A DNA stretch of 64,000 bases from Spirochaetaceae bacterium (GTDB lineage Bacteria; Spirochaetota; Spirochaetia; SZUA-6; Bin103), in assembly GCA_026710565.1 (NCBI GenBank), contig JAPOQV010000496.1, positions 23,374-87,373 on the forward strand. The letters are read 5' to 3'. Shown in pieces: positions 16,141-24,344 of the stretch; position 1 is the first letter of the stretch; every line of letters starts with the position of its first letter. The notes beneath the pieces are model-generated. The model was not told the origin of the DNA, searched no databases, and saw only the letters and a program-made list of their open reading frames with translations. A program made the translations under genes and the position numbers.

Positions 16141-16178
16141 GACGCTGCCGTCTACGGAAGACGCTGCCGTCTACAGAA
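16141..16178. repeat. 19-bp tandem duplication spanning a stop codon
   Basis: gacgctgccgtctacggaa (16141-16159) and gacgctgccgtctacagaa (16160-16178), one mismatch. On the minus strand each unit has TAG; that at 16171-16173 ends the small membrane protein gene. Confidence 0.9.
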
Positions 16179-16698
16179 ACAGCACGCTTGCCAGCAGGAA
16201 GTGGATGACCCCGACGCCGATGCCGGCCAGCCCCAGCGGAGTCCGGTACGGCCTCAGCGTTTCGTCGATGCGGGCTATGCCGGTGGCGCCTGAATCCGAC
16301 GACTCGGCGGCGGCCTGATCCTGTTCGTCGCCGACCACCTGATCGACACCGCCTCCCTGGTCGACACTGCCTCCCTGGCCGACACCGCCTCCCTGCTCGA
16401 CGCTGCCTTCCGGCAACCGCCGCTCCTGGAAGCGATCGATCATGAGCATGGCTCCCAGCAGCATGCCGGAAATTGCCGGCAGGAAGTCGCCGACGATGAT
16501 CAACTCACCCGGGGCGCGCCAGAAGAGCTTCACGAACCCTATCACCAGGGCGATGGCGCCCAGGGTACCCTTGGCGCGGCTGCTTGCCGCGAATCGCCGC
16601 AGCGGCTCCAGAACAGGCACCCGGTCCACCAGGTAGTCGGCCGCCAGGGTCGCGCCGGCGGCGATGGTGGTCAACACCGACAACAGGTAGATATGCAC
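16171..16698 (-). CDS. Small multi-pass membrane protein of unknown function
   Basis: 175 residues. Hydrophobic segments at about 3-21, 43-61, 69-88 and 152-173 suggest four membrane helices. Between the third and fourth is a loop of about 60 residues rich in Gly, Gln and Asp (EQGGGVGQGG, VDQGGGVDQ) encoded by an 18-bp tandem repeat. No enzyme motif is visible and I do not recognise the family. GTG start; a -10 box ends six bases upstream, so the transcript is probably leaderless. Stop lies in a second tandem repeat. It converges on the EF-G-like gene. Confidence 0.65.
   Translation of the reverse strand: MHIYLLSVLTTIAAGATLAADYLVDRVPVLEPLRRFAASSRAKGTLGAIALVIGFVKLFWRAPGELIIVGDFLPAISGMLLGAMLMIDRFQERRLPEGSVEQGGGVGQGGSVDQGGGVDQVVGDEQDQAAAESSDSGATGIARIDETLRPYRTPLGLAGIGVGVIHFLLASVLFL
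16345..16416. repeat. 18-bp tandem repeat, three full copies plus a partial, in a membrane protein gene
   Basis: Unit gacaccgcctccctggtc with variants at 16345-16362, 16363-16380 and 16381-16398, and a degraded copy to 16416. In frame; it encodes the Gly/Gln-rich loop. Confidence 0.85.
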
Positions 16699-16704
16699 CC
16701 CGAC

Positions 16705-16734
16705 AGGTTAAGCGCCCGCCTGCGGTCACGTCAA
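16705..16734 (-). promoter_or_regulatory. Promoter of the small membrane protein gene (leaderless type)
   Basis: Minus-strand -35 TTGACG (16729-16734), 18-base spacer, -10 TAACCT (16705-16710), then six bases to the GTG start at 16698. Confidence 0.5.
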
Positions 16735-16750
16735 CAACGAAACGCAGAGT

Positions 16751-18337
16751 CTACAAATGTGATGGCGGTCGGCCTGCGCTACCCGAAGCGTCCTGGCCGG
16801 CTACCACCCGCGACACCGACGCCGGCAGGTCCTCCGCCATGAACCAGCCTCGCTCGCGGTACCGCTCTCGGGCCGCCGCGGCGTGGATCAGCACCCCTGC
16901 GCAGGCTGCCTGATAGGGGCCGAGCCGACCGCCGGCCAGCAGGGCGCCGACCACGCCGGCCAGCACATCTCCGGAACCGCCGGTGGCCAGCCACGGCTGC
17001 ATGCCGTCCACCACGCTCAGAGGGGGCTCGTTGCCTTCGCCCGGCGCGGCGATGTAGGTCACGTGCCCCTTCAGCACGACGACCGCTCCGACGAGGGCGG
17101 CCGCCTCGGCCGCGGCGGCGGCGGGATCCGCCAGCACCTCGGCGACGGCGGCATCGAGCAGGCGCGCCAGCTCTCCCGGATGGGGGGTCAGCACCCATTG
17201 GCCGGCGAGCGGCGCTGCGCCACCTCCCGCCCGCGCGAGCAGTGTGATCGCATCCGCATCCAGCACGCCGCGACACGGCAGGGCGAGCAGCCGCTGCAGC
17301 CACTCCGAGCGGGCCGGCCCGGTCCCCCACCCGGGGCCGACCACAAGGCTGTCGAAGCCGCGGGCGAGCTCGCTCGGGTCCGCGGCTTCCGACCACGCTG
17401 CGACCATCACCGAGGTGAGCGCGCCGGCCTGGACCGGGTACGTGTCGGCGTCGGCGTGCAGCGTCACCAGGCCGGCGCGGCTGCAGGCGGGGGCGGTCGC
17501 GGCGAGGCGAGCGGCGCCCGCGGTGCCGGCCGAGCCGGCCAGCACCGCCACGTGACCTCGGATCCCCTTGTGCGCGTCAGCCGGGACGGAGGGGAGCATC
17601 TCCGTCAACGCTGCGGGGCCGAGCAGCCGAGCGGTCCCCACGGCGGGATCGGTGAGCGCTGCGGGAAAGCCGATCGGCACGACGATGATGCTCCCGCATG
17701 CGGGCCGGGCCGCCGGCAGGTAGAGCGCCCTCTTCGGAAGCTCCAGCGCCAGCGTCCAGTCGGCGCGGACGGCGGGCATGCCGGCCGTGAATCGGTCGCC
17801 CACCCCGCTCGGCGCATCAAGCGCGATGACGCGCGCCGGGCTGCGGTTGATCCGTTCGGCCAGCGCCGCCGCCGGCCCCCGCAACGCCCCGCGCTGTCCC
17901 GTGCCGGCCATTCCGTCGATCACCCATCCGCGGTCCAGCGATCCCTCCGCCGCGTCGAGCACGGAGATGCCAAGCGCCCGGCAGATGGCCAGGTTGGCCG
18001 CACACTGGCTTCCATCGGCAGGTTCGCCGTGGCTGAGAAGGACCGTCATGCTCCGGGCGCCGATGACGTGAAGCTGACGAGCGATGACCAGCGCGTCCCC
18101 GCCGTTGTTGCCGCGTCCGGACACGATCGTGACCGGCTCCCCCGGCACCGGACGGCGCCAGACACACCGTTGCATCGCGTCCAGCGCCTTGAGACCGGCA
18201 TTCTCCATCAGGATCGGCGACGGTATCCGGAAGCGCTCGGAGGCCTCGCGGTCGATCGCCGACATCTGCGCCGAGTCGACCAGGCGGTGTACACCCGGTT
18301 CGCCCTCCAGACGCAGCACGCCCGCGTCAGCGGCCAT
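16751..18337 (-). CDS. nnr: Bifunctional NAD(P)H-hydrate epimerase / ADP-dependent dehydratase
   Basis: 528 residues repairing hydrated NADH/NADPH. The N-terminal epimerase (YjeF_N) half has GRGNNGGDALV and the DAPSGV motif; the C-terminal ribokinase-like dehydratase (YjeF_C) half has HKGIRGHVAVLAGSAG, VVGPGWG, GVLDADA, LTPHPGELARLL, LKGHVTYI and the catalytic GGSGDVLAG. Both halves look intact. The ATG overlaps the stop of the upstream lipoprotein gene by one base (TGATG), so the two are translated together although no functional link is known. The frame is also open 11 codons upstream, within the lipoprotein gene. Confidence 0.95.
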   Translation of the reverse strand: MAADAGVLRLEGEPGVHRLVDSAQMSAIDREASERFRIPSPILMENAGLKALDAMQRCVWRRPVPGEPVTIVSGRGNNGGDALVIARQLHVIGARSMTVLLSHGEPADGSQCAANLAICRALGISVLDAAEGSLDRGWVIDGMAGTGQRGALRGPAAALAERINRSPARVIALDAPSGVGDRFTAGMPAVRADWTLALELPKRALYLPAARPACGSIIVVPIGFPAALTDPAVGTARLLGPAALTEMLPSVPADAHKGIRGHVAVLAGSAGTAGAARLAATAPACSRAGLVTLHADADTYPVQAGALTSVMVAAWSEAADPSELARGFDSLVVGPGWGTGPARSEWLQRLLALPCRGVLDADAITLLARAGGGAAPLAGQWVLTPHPGELARLLDAAVAEVLADPAAAAAEAAALVGAVVVLKGHVTYIAAPGEGNEPPLSVVDGMQPWLATGGSGDVLAGVVGALLAGGRLGPYQAACAGVLIHAAAARERYRERGWFMAEDLPASVSRVVAGQDASGSAGRPPSHL

Positions 18338-19527
18338 CAAAGCCCTTGCATCAGGAGGTCGGTTCTCCACCAGAAGAAATCCACCCGATCCGGCCCGATC
18401 CGGGCACCGTACAGTACGCCATCCGTCGCCACCTGCAGTTCCGAGAGCTGCAGGGCAGGATCTTGCAGAGATAGCTCGACCTGCGCCAGGGGCCGACCCT
18501 CGCCATCGGTGACGGTGAGTGAGGCGCGATGAGATCCCGCGCTGACGGCCTCGGCGGCACCGCCGTGCGAGACGAAGAACAGCCGCCCGCGTGCGCCGCC
18601 GAGCAGGCGGAACGGCGCATGCGGGGAGTGCGGCGCCGGGAACGCCCGGCGCGGTGCGTCTTCCCCGGTCACGCGCCAGATGTCGGCGTGCCCGCCGGGC
18701 AGCGCCACCGTCTCAACCAGCAGATGCGGCGGCCCGCGTCCGTCGGCCAGCACGGACTCGATCTCCACGGGCGGCGGGGCATCGTCCGCGCTTCGCAGAT
18801 CGCCGGCCGACAACCGACGCCCGAACCGCAGGACCCCCTCGGCGTCGAACCAGAACGCCTGCCACGAGTCGGCGTCGCGGGTGACGACGAACAGCTCGTC
18901 GCGCTCGGTGACCAGCAGGCGCTGCACCCGTCCGAACGGCGTGCCGCTCACCCCCTCGCGACCCACGTAGCCCAGATCGGCGCCCGTACGGTCGAACCGG
19001 CGCACCACGTGGCTGCGGACGACTCCGTCCTCCTGCTGCCAGTCGTCCGGCGCGAGCCGTTCCTGGACGTACATCGTCCCGTGCGAATCGACCGCTATCC
19101 TTCCCAGCGGGCCCAGTGGCAGGCTGCGCGCGAGGCGGGTGGTTACGCCGTCCGCTTCCGGTTCTGCGAGCCCCACCGGCCTCGGGTTCGAGCGCGGGTC
19201 GTACAGCAGCAGCAGCAGGTCTCCGAACGACGAGAACCGCATCACCTTGCGCACCGGCGCGTTGACCACGTGGAACAGACCACCGCTCAGCGACAGCCAG
19301 ACGCCCGCCTGCTCGTAACCGGGAACGACGTGTACCTGGTCTTCCAGCGGTCCCACCGACAGGTTGAACAGCTCCTGGCGCGTCACCAGCGATGTCCGTT
19401 CCGCGCAACCCGCCGCGACCAGCGCCACGGCCAGCGCCACGGCCAGACGTGCCGCCGCACCGGCTCCGCGTACGCGCCCGCCAGGCGCCTTGACCGTGGC
19501 TTCCAACCGTCGATACACTCGCGACAT
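18337..19527 (-). CDS. Predicted lipoprotein, beta-propeller-like, function unknown
   Basis: 396 residues if started at the ATG 19525-19527. A basic start, a hydrophobic stretch (about 28-40) and lipobox VAAGC with C41 mark it as a lipoprotein. The mature part has spaced strands such as GRIAVDSHGTMYVQ, VQRLLVTERDELFVV, FDAEGVLRF and LQVATDGVLYGARI, which fit an NHL/beta-propeller fold of secreted sensory or scaffold lipoproteins, but no specific family is certain. Its ATG overlaps the divergent secA ATG (bases CATG), and the secA promoter lies inside its signal-peptide codons. GTG 19518 or TTG 19506 are alternative starts that still keep the lipobox. Confidence 0.75.
   Translation of the reverse strand: MSRVYRRLEATVKAPGGRVRGAGAAARLAVALAVALVAAGCAERTSLVTRQELFNLSVGPLEDQVHVVPGYEQAGVWLSLSGGLFHVVNAPVRKVMRFSSFGDLLLLLYDPRSNPRPVGLAEPEADGVTTRLARSLPLGPLGRIAVDSHGTMYVQERLAPDDWQQEDGVVRSHVVRRFDRTGADLGYVGREGVSGTPFGRVQRLLVTERDELFVVTRDADSWQAFWFDAEGVLRFGRRLSAGDLRSADDAPPPVEIESVLADGRGPPHLLVETVALPGGHADIWRVTGEDAPRRAFPAPHSPHAPFRLLGGARGRLFFVSHGGAAEAVSAGSHRASLTVTDGEGRPLAQVELSLQDPALQLSELQVATDGVLYGARIGPDRVDFFWWRTDLLMQGL
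19490..19519 (+). promoter_or_regulatory. Promoter of secA (leaderless type)
   Basis: -35 TTGACC (19490-19495), 18-base spacer, -10 TACACT (19514-19519). The secA ATG at 19526 follows six bases later. The promoter lies within the start of the divergent lipoprotein gene. Confidence 0.6.
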
Positions 19528-22351
19528 GCGGGGTTTCCTGTCCCGCGTGCTCGGCTCAAAGTCCAACCGTGATCTGAAGGCCCTGGTTCCGCTCGTGAAC
19601 CGGATCAACGAGCTGGAGTCGCGGATGGTCGCTCTCACCGAAACCGACTTCCCGGCGTGGACGGACAGGCTGCGGACGCGGCTCGAGTCGGGCGAAGCGC
19701 GCGACCAGATCCTGCCGGAGGCGTTCGCGCTGGCGCGTGAGGCTGCCCGCCGGCAACTCGGCGAGCGCATCTTCGACGTCCAGCTCATGGGGGGAATCAT
19801 CCTGGACCGCGGCGCGATCGTCGAGATGAAGACCGGCGAGGGAAAGACCCTCGCCAGCGTCCCCGCCGCCTATCTCAACGCGCTCTCCGGGGCCGGCGTC
19901 CACGTCGTCACGGTCAACGACTACCTGGCCGAACGCGACGCCGAATGGATGGGCCGCGTGCACCGCTACCTGGGCCTGAGCGTCGGGGTCGTCCTGTCGC
20001 GCATGGAGATGCGCGAACGGACCGAGGCGTACGCGTGCGACATCACCTACGGCACCAACAACGAGTTGGGATTCGACTACCTGCGCGACAACATGCGCTG
20101 GGACTCCGACGCTCGCGTGCAGCGCGGTCACCGGTATTGCATCGTGGACGAGATCGACTCGATCCTGATCGACGAGGCACGGACCCCGCTGATCATCTCC
20201 GGGGCGGCCGAAGACGACACGGAGCGGTTCGCCCAGGTCGATCGGCTGGTGGGCGCGCTCCGCGAGTGCGCGAAGGATCCGCAGACCGACGACTACCCCG
20301 AGGAGCCGATCGGCCACTACAAGATCGACGAGAAGGGCAAGCGCATCTCGTTCACCGACGAAGGGATCGCCGCAGCCGAAGGCGTGCTGCGCGGCAAGCG
20401 CCTGATCCGGGGATCGCTGGTAGACGACGAGAACTTCGAGTTCATCCACTACCTCACCCAGGCGCTGCGCGCCCACCGGTTGTTCCAGCGGGACGTGGAC
20501 TACGTGATCGAGGACGGCACCGTGCAGATCGTCGACGAGTTCACCGGCCGCATTCTGCATGGCCGGCGCTATTCGGACGGACTGCACCAGGCGATCGAGG
20601 CGAAGGAGCGCATCCAGATCCTCAAGCGCAACCGGACGCTGGCCTCCATCTCCTTTCAGAACTACTTCAAGCTCTACGGCAAGCTGTCCGGCATGACCGG
20701 CACGGCCGATACCGAGGCGACGGAGTTCAGCAACATCTACGGACTGGACGTGGTGGTCATACCCACCAACCGTCCGCTGATCCGGGCCGACCACGACGAC
20801 GTGATCTTCCTCAACGAGCAGGACAAGATGGCCGCGATCTGCGATGAGCTGGCTGCCTGTCAGAACGCGGGGCAGCCGGTGCTGGTCGGCACCGTCTCCA
20901 TCGAGAAGTCCGAGCAGCTCTCGAAGCTGTTGCACGGTCGCGGGGTCCAGCACGAAGTGCTCAATGCCAAGGCGCACGCGCGGGAGGCGCTGATTATCGC
21001 GCAGGCGGGAGCCGAGCGTGGGGTGACGATCGCCACCAACATGGCCGGACGCGGCACCGACATCAAGCTCGGCGGCAATCCGGAGTATGCCGCCCGCCGT
21101 CGCCATGCCGCCGACAGCGGTAACGGAGCCGGTGACGCCGCCGGTGACGAGGAGCGGTTCAGAGCCATCTACGAGCGCGAGCTGGATGACTGGCGCCATC
21201 GCTACGACGCCGTCCGCGGCGCCGGCGGGCTGCACGTGCTCGGCACCGAGCGACACGAGTCGCGCCGTATCGACAACCAGCTCCGCGGCCGCTCCGGACG
21301 TCAGGGCGACCCCGGGTCCTCCCGTTTCTACATCTCGCTCGACGACGATCTGATGCGGCTGTTCGGCGAAAACCTGCGGAGCATGATGTCGAAGGTGGGC
21401 ATGAAGGACGGAGAGCCCCTGGCCCATCCGTGGCTGAACAAGTCGATCGCCCGCGCGCAGAAGCGGGTCGAGGAGCGCAATTTCGAGCTGCGCAAGCACC
21501 TGTTGGACTTCGACAACGTGCTCAACGAGCAGCGCAAGTACATCTACGGAAAGCGCGACGAGATCATGGCCGATGGCGATCTGCTCGACCGGGTACGGGA
21601 GACGGCCGCGGTGGCGGTCGAGGAGCTGACCGGCGCCGCCGAGTACTCCGTGGCCGGGACGCTCGCCGCGTTGCGCTCCCGATTCGGATTCACCATGCCG
21701 GACGGGGAGTCGGCGCTGACCGATCTGCGCGGCAGCGAGTTGGGCGACCGGGTGATAGCCGAGATGGACGCCCATCTCGCCGAAAAGGCGGATCTGGTCG
21801 GCCCGGCCAACTTCAATCTGTTCATCCGCTACGAGTATCTGCGTCTGATCGACGCCCGGTGGCAGGATCACCTTGAGAACCTCGACGCGCTGCGCGACGC
21901 GGTGTACCTGCGCACCTACAGCCAGAAGAACCCCTTGCTGGAGTACAAGCTCGAGGGCTTTCAGATCTTCGACGAGATGCTTGCCGGTATCCGGAACACC
22001 ATCGCGGAGAAGATCTTCCGAGTCACGATCCGGACCGGGAACGGTACGGCGAGCGGCGGACGGCCGGCGCGCAGACTGCAGCCGCAAGGCATGGCGACCG
22101 TGCATCGCGAGCTGGGACAGTTCGCGGCGATGCGACAGGGCGACGCGGAAGGCACCTCGGCGACGCCCGCCCGGCGGGCGCCCAGCCGGCGGGCCACGCC
22201 GGTCGGATCGGCTGCCGCGGTCGCATCTCCCGCCAGCGCAGGGCCGGCACTGCCAGGGCCGTCCGGGCCGCAGGCGGAACGGAAGGTCGGACGCAACGAG
22301 CCTTGCTACTGCGGCAGCGGCAAGAAGTTCAAGTTCTGCCACGGACGCTGA
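19526..22351 (+). CDS. secA: Preprotein translocase ATPase SecA
   Basis: 941 residues; the motor that drives proteins through SecYEG. Walker A-type MKTGEGKTL, DEIDSILIDEARTPLIIS (DEAD-like box), the preprotein cross-linking domain, the second nucleotide-binding fold with TNMAGRGTDIKLGGNP, and the SecB/lipid-binding zinc tail CYCGSGKKFKFCH at the extreme C-terminus. A low-complexity Ala/Pro/Arg linker precedes that tail. The ATG at 19526 is chosen because MRGFLSRVLGSKSNRDLK matches the family start; the frame is open further upstream. No ribosome site is visible, in keeping with the adjacent -10 box. surE starts 43 bases downstream. Confidence 0.98.
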   Translation: MRGFLSRVLGSKSNRDLKALVPLVNRINELESRMVALTETDFPAWTDRLRTRLESGEARDQILPEAFALAREAARRQLGERIFDVQLMGGIILDRGAIVEMKTGEGKTLASVPAAYLNALSGAGVHVVTVNDYLAERDAEWMGRVHRYLGLSVGVVLSRMEMRERTEAYACDITYGTNNELGFDYLRDNMRWDSDARVQRGHRYCIVDEIDSILIDEARTPLIISGAAEDDTERFAQVDRLVGALRECAKDPQTDDYPEEPIGHYKIDEKGKRISFTDEGIAAAEGVLRGKRLIRGSLVDDENFEFIHYLTQALRAHRLFQRDVDYVIEDGTVQIVDEFTGRILHGRRYSDGLHQAIEAKERIQILKRNRTLASISFQNYFKLYGKLSGMTGTADTEATEFSNIYGLDVVVIPTNRPLIRADHDDVIFLNEQDKMAAICDELAACQNAGQPVLVGTVSIEKSEQLSKLLHGRGVQHEVLNAKAHAREALIIAQAGAERGVTIATNMAGRGTDIKLGGNPEYAARRRHAADSGNGAGDAAGDEERFRAIYERELDDWRHRYDAVRGAGGLHVLGTERHESRRIDNQLRGRSGRQGDPGSSRFYISLDDDLMRLFGENLRSMMSKVGMKDGEPLAHPWLNKSIARAQKRVEERNFELRKHLLDFDNVLNEQRKYIYGKRDEIMADGDLLDRVRETAAVAVEELTGAAEYSVAGTLAALRSRFGFTMPDGESALTDLRGSELGDRVIAEMDAHLAEKADLVGPANFNLFIRYEYLRLIDARWQDHLENLDALRDAVYLRTYSQKNPLLEYKLEGFQIFDEMLAGIRNTIAEKIFRVTIRTGNGTASGGRPARRLQPQGMATVHRELGQFAAMRQGDAEGTSATPARRAPSRRATPVGSAAAVASPASAGPALPGPSGPQAERKVGRNEPCYCGSGKKFKFCHGR

Positions 22352-22394
22352 CCAGGTATCGTTCCGACCACTCGAGGCCCTGCACATTGACGGC

Positions 22395-23201
22395 ATGCAC
22401 ATTCTGGTAACCAACGACGACGGTCCGGAGTCTCCGTTCGTGGCCCCGCTGGTCAAGGCCGCCGCCTCGCTGGGGTCGGTCACGGTGGTCCTGCCCGCCT
22501 CGGAGCGGAGCTGGACGGCGAAGGCGATGACCCGCTACGCCGACCTGCCGCTGGCACGCCATGACCACCGGGATCGAGCCGGTCACGCCGTAACCGGTTT
22601 CACCCTGGGAGGCGCGCCGGCCGACTGCGTCAACGCAGGCTGCTATCTGCTCAGTCCGCGCACGCCCGACCTGGTCCTGTCCGGCGTGAACGCCGGTGAG
22701 AACACCGGCGTCTCCTACGCGGCCTCATCCGGCACGATCGGCGCCTGCCTGGAGGCCAACATCGCGCTCATTCCGGCGGTCGCCCTGTCGCAGCAACTCA
22801 CCCCGGCAGGATTCGGCCACTGGGCCGCACGCGCACCGGCGGATCCGGGAACGGAGTTGGGAGATGCCGTCGCGCGGCTCGATCACCTGCTGCCTACACT
22901 GCTGGCCGACCTGCTGCCGCGGGTTCGTCCGCCCGGCGAACGCCGGACCGAATGTCCCGTCACCTGGAGCGTGAACTTCCCGGCGCGGCTGGCGGCCGAG
23001 TGGCGGCTGGTCCCGTGCGCGTTGGAGCGCGCGCGTTACGGCTCCTGCTTCGAGCGCCACGGAGACGTGCTGCGCCACGTGGGGGCTCCCGCCATCCGCG
23101 ACCCCGACGAAGGGACCGACATCGACGTGCTCGCCCGGGGATCCGTCAGCCTGACCTGCATCGACCCGTGGTCCATGGGCCAAGTGACACCCCTGGTCTG
23201 A
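22395..23201 (+). CDS. surE: 5'-nucleotidase SurE
   Basis: 268 residues. Metal-dependent phosphatase acting on nucleoside monophosphates. The N-terminal LVTNDDGPES carries the paired aspartates (D8, D9) and nearby Ser of the metal site, and SGVNAGENTGVSYAASSGTIGA holds the Asn ligand and the family signature. It follows secA by 43 bases on the same strand. A pair of hairpins follows the stop before the convergent peptidase gene. Confidence 0.94.
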   Translation: MHILVTNDDGPESPFVAPLVKAAASLGSVTVVLPASERSWTAKAMTRYADLPLARHDHRDRAGHAVTGFTLGGAPADCVNAGCYLLSPRTPDLVLSGVNAGENTGVSYAASSGTIGACLEANIALIPAVALSQQLTPAGFGHWAARAPADPGTELGDAVARLDHLLPTLLADLLPRVRPPGERRTECPVTWSVNFPARLAAEWRLVPCALERARYGSCFERHGDVLRHVGAPAIRDPDEGTDIDVLARGSVSLTCIDPWSMGQVTPLV

Positions 23202-23261
23202 CTGCCCGCCCACACCCAACGAAACGGCGCCAGGGGCGCCGGGACAACCCGTATCCGGCGA

Positions 23262-23288
23262 GGAACGCATCGGGAACCGATGCGTTCC
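23262..23288. terminator. Perfect hairpin between convergent surE and M23 peptidase genes
   Basis: ggaacgcatcgg, loop gaa, ccgatgcgttcc: a perfect 12-bp stem. A second, 7-bp stem cggcgcc/ggcgccg sits at 23225-23241. No T run follows on either strand, so it is a likely but unproven bidirectional terminator. Confidence 0.6.
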
Positions 23289-23347
23289 GAGCCAAAGGAG
23301 GGGCTGGGCCACGAACAGCGCCGTTGCACGGCGCCGTTCGTGGGGCG

Positions 23348-24304
23348 CTACAGGCCGGGCACCTGGGAGGTCGGGTTGATCGGCTGCCGCCGGCTCCACA
23401 GCTCGAAGTGGAGATGGGGGCCGGTGGACTGGCCGGTCGAACCCACGCGGCCGATCGTGCTGCCGGTGGATACCAGCTCGCCAACGTGGACGTGCACGGA
23501 GGACAGGTGGGCGTACAGCGTCTGGTAGGAACGCGCTCCATGGTCGATCACGACGTACCGCCCCAGGACGCCGTCGCTTGCCACCCGCTCGACGCGGCCG
23601 TCCGCGGCCGCCTGCACCGGGGTTCCGTGCGGCGCGGCGATGTCGACGCCGCGGTGCATGCGCCACTTGCCGCTGAACGGATGCACGCGCATCCCGAACG
23701 GGGAGCTCACCCAGCCTCCGTACAGCGGCCGACCGAACCCCAGACCCATCCTCAGCAGGCGCTCGAACCCGGAGTTCTGGGCGCCGGGGAAGAACAACTC
23801 ACCGCTCACCGACTGGGCGTCGCCGGGATTGGCGGCCAGCACGTCGCTGCCGGCCAGCCCGTGGTCGCCGGCCACGGTCTCCAGATGATCCCTGCTCTCC
23901 ACCGTCAGATAGAGTCCGTCCTGGTTCGGAATCGTGAAGACTTCACCGATCTTGACGTTGTGGACGCCGGAACCCGCGTCGCGGTTGAGGCTGGACAGCG
24001 TGTCCAGCGTCAGTCCGAAACGCTTCTTGATGAGGGACAGGTTGTCGCCGGGTTGAGCGACGTAGCGCATGGTGGCGATGGGCAACGGCCACGCCGCCGA
24101 AGCTGCGCCGCCTGCGGGCAGGACCGCCGCGGGAACGACACGAGGCTGGTGGAGCACCTCGAACCATCGCTCCGGCAGGTGCAGGTAGTCGCGTTCCAGA
24201 GTGGCCTTCTTCGTCAGGTACCAGCCACCGGACTGCGCGGCGATAAGGATCACCGACAGGATCACGATGCCTACCGGCAGGATTCGATCTGCGCGCCCCT
24301 CCAC
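23348..24304 (-). CDS. LysM-M23 family peptidoglycan metallopeptidase
   Basis: 318 residues. One membrane anchor near residues 10-30, a LysM domain (about 80-128, VAQPGDNLSLIKKRFGLTL) that binds glycan, and a C-terminal M23 (LytM) domain with zinc motifs HRGVDIAAPHG and HLHFEL. Likely an envelope-bound endopeptidase acting on peptide cross-links. GTG start; its promoter's -10 box contains the stop codon of the upstream peptidase gene, and about 11 bases separate it from the GTG. A near paralogue lies directly upstream at 24319-25503. All zinc ligands look present. Confidence 0.93.
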   Translation of the reverse strand: MEGRADRILPVGIVILSVILIAAQSGGWYLTKKATLERDYLHLPERWFEVLHQPRVVPAAVLPAGGAASAAWPLPIATMRYVAQPGDNLSLIKKRFGLTLDTLSSLNRDAGSGVHNVKIGEVFTIPNQDGLYLTVESRDHLETVAGDHGLAGSDVLAANPGDAQSVSGELFFPGAQNSGFERLLRMGLGFGRPLYGGWVSSPFGMRVHPFSGKWRMHRGVDIAAPHGTPVQAAADGRVERVASDGVLGRYVVIDHGARSYQTLYAHLSSVHVHVGELVSTGSTIGRVGSTGQSTGPHLHFELWSRRQPINPTSQVPGL

Positions 24305-24315
24305 GAGCGGGCCCG

Positions 24316-24344
24316 ATATTAGTGCAGATAGCGGCTCGGGTCAA
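24316..24344 (-). promoter_or_regulatory. Promoter of the downstream M23 peptidase gene
   Basis: Minus-strand -35 TTGACC (24339-24344), 17-base spacer, -10 TAATAT (24316-24321). The -10 includes the TAA stop of the upstream gene. The GTG start follows 11 bases later, predicting a leader of only a few bases. Confidence 0.6.

Noticed and set aside
23225..23288. Mobile-element inverted repeats between surE and the M23 gene
   Set aside because: The inverted repeats are short with tiny loops, lie between converging genes and fit terminator hairpins; no transposase is near.
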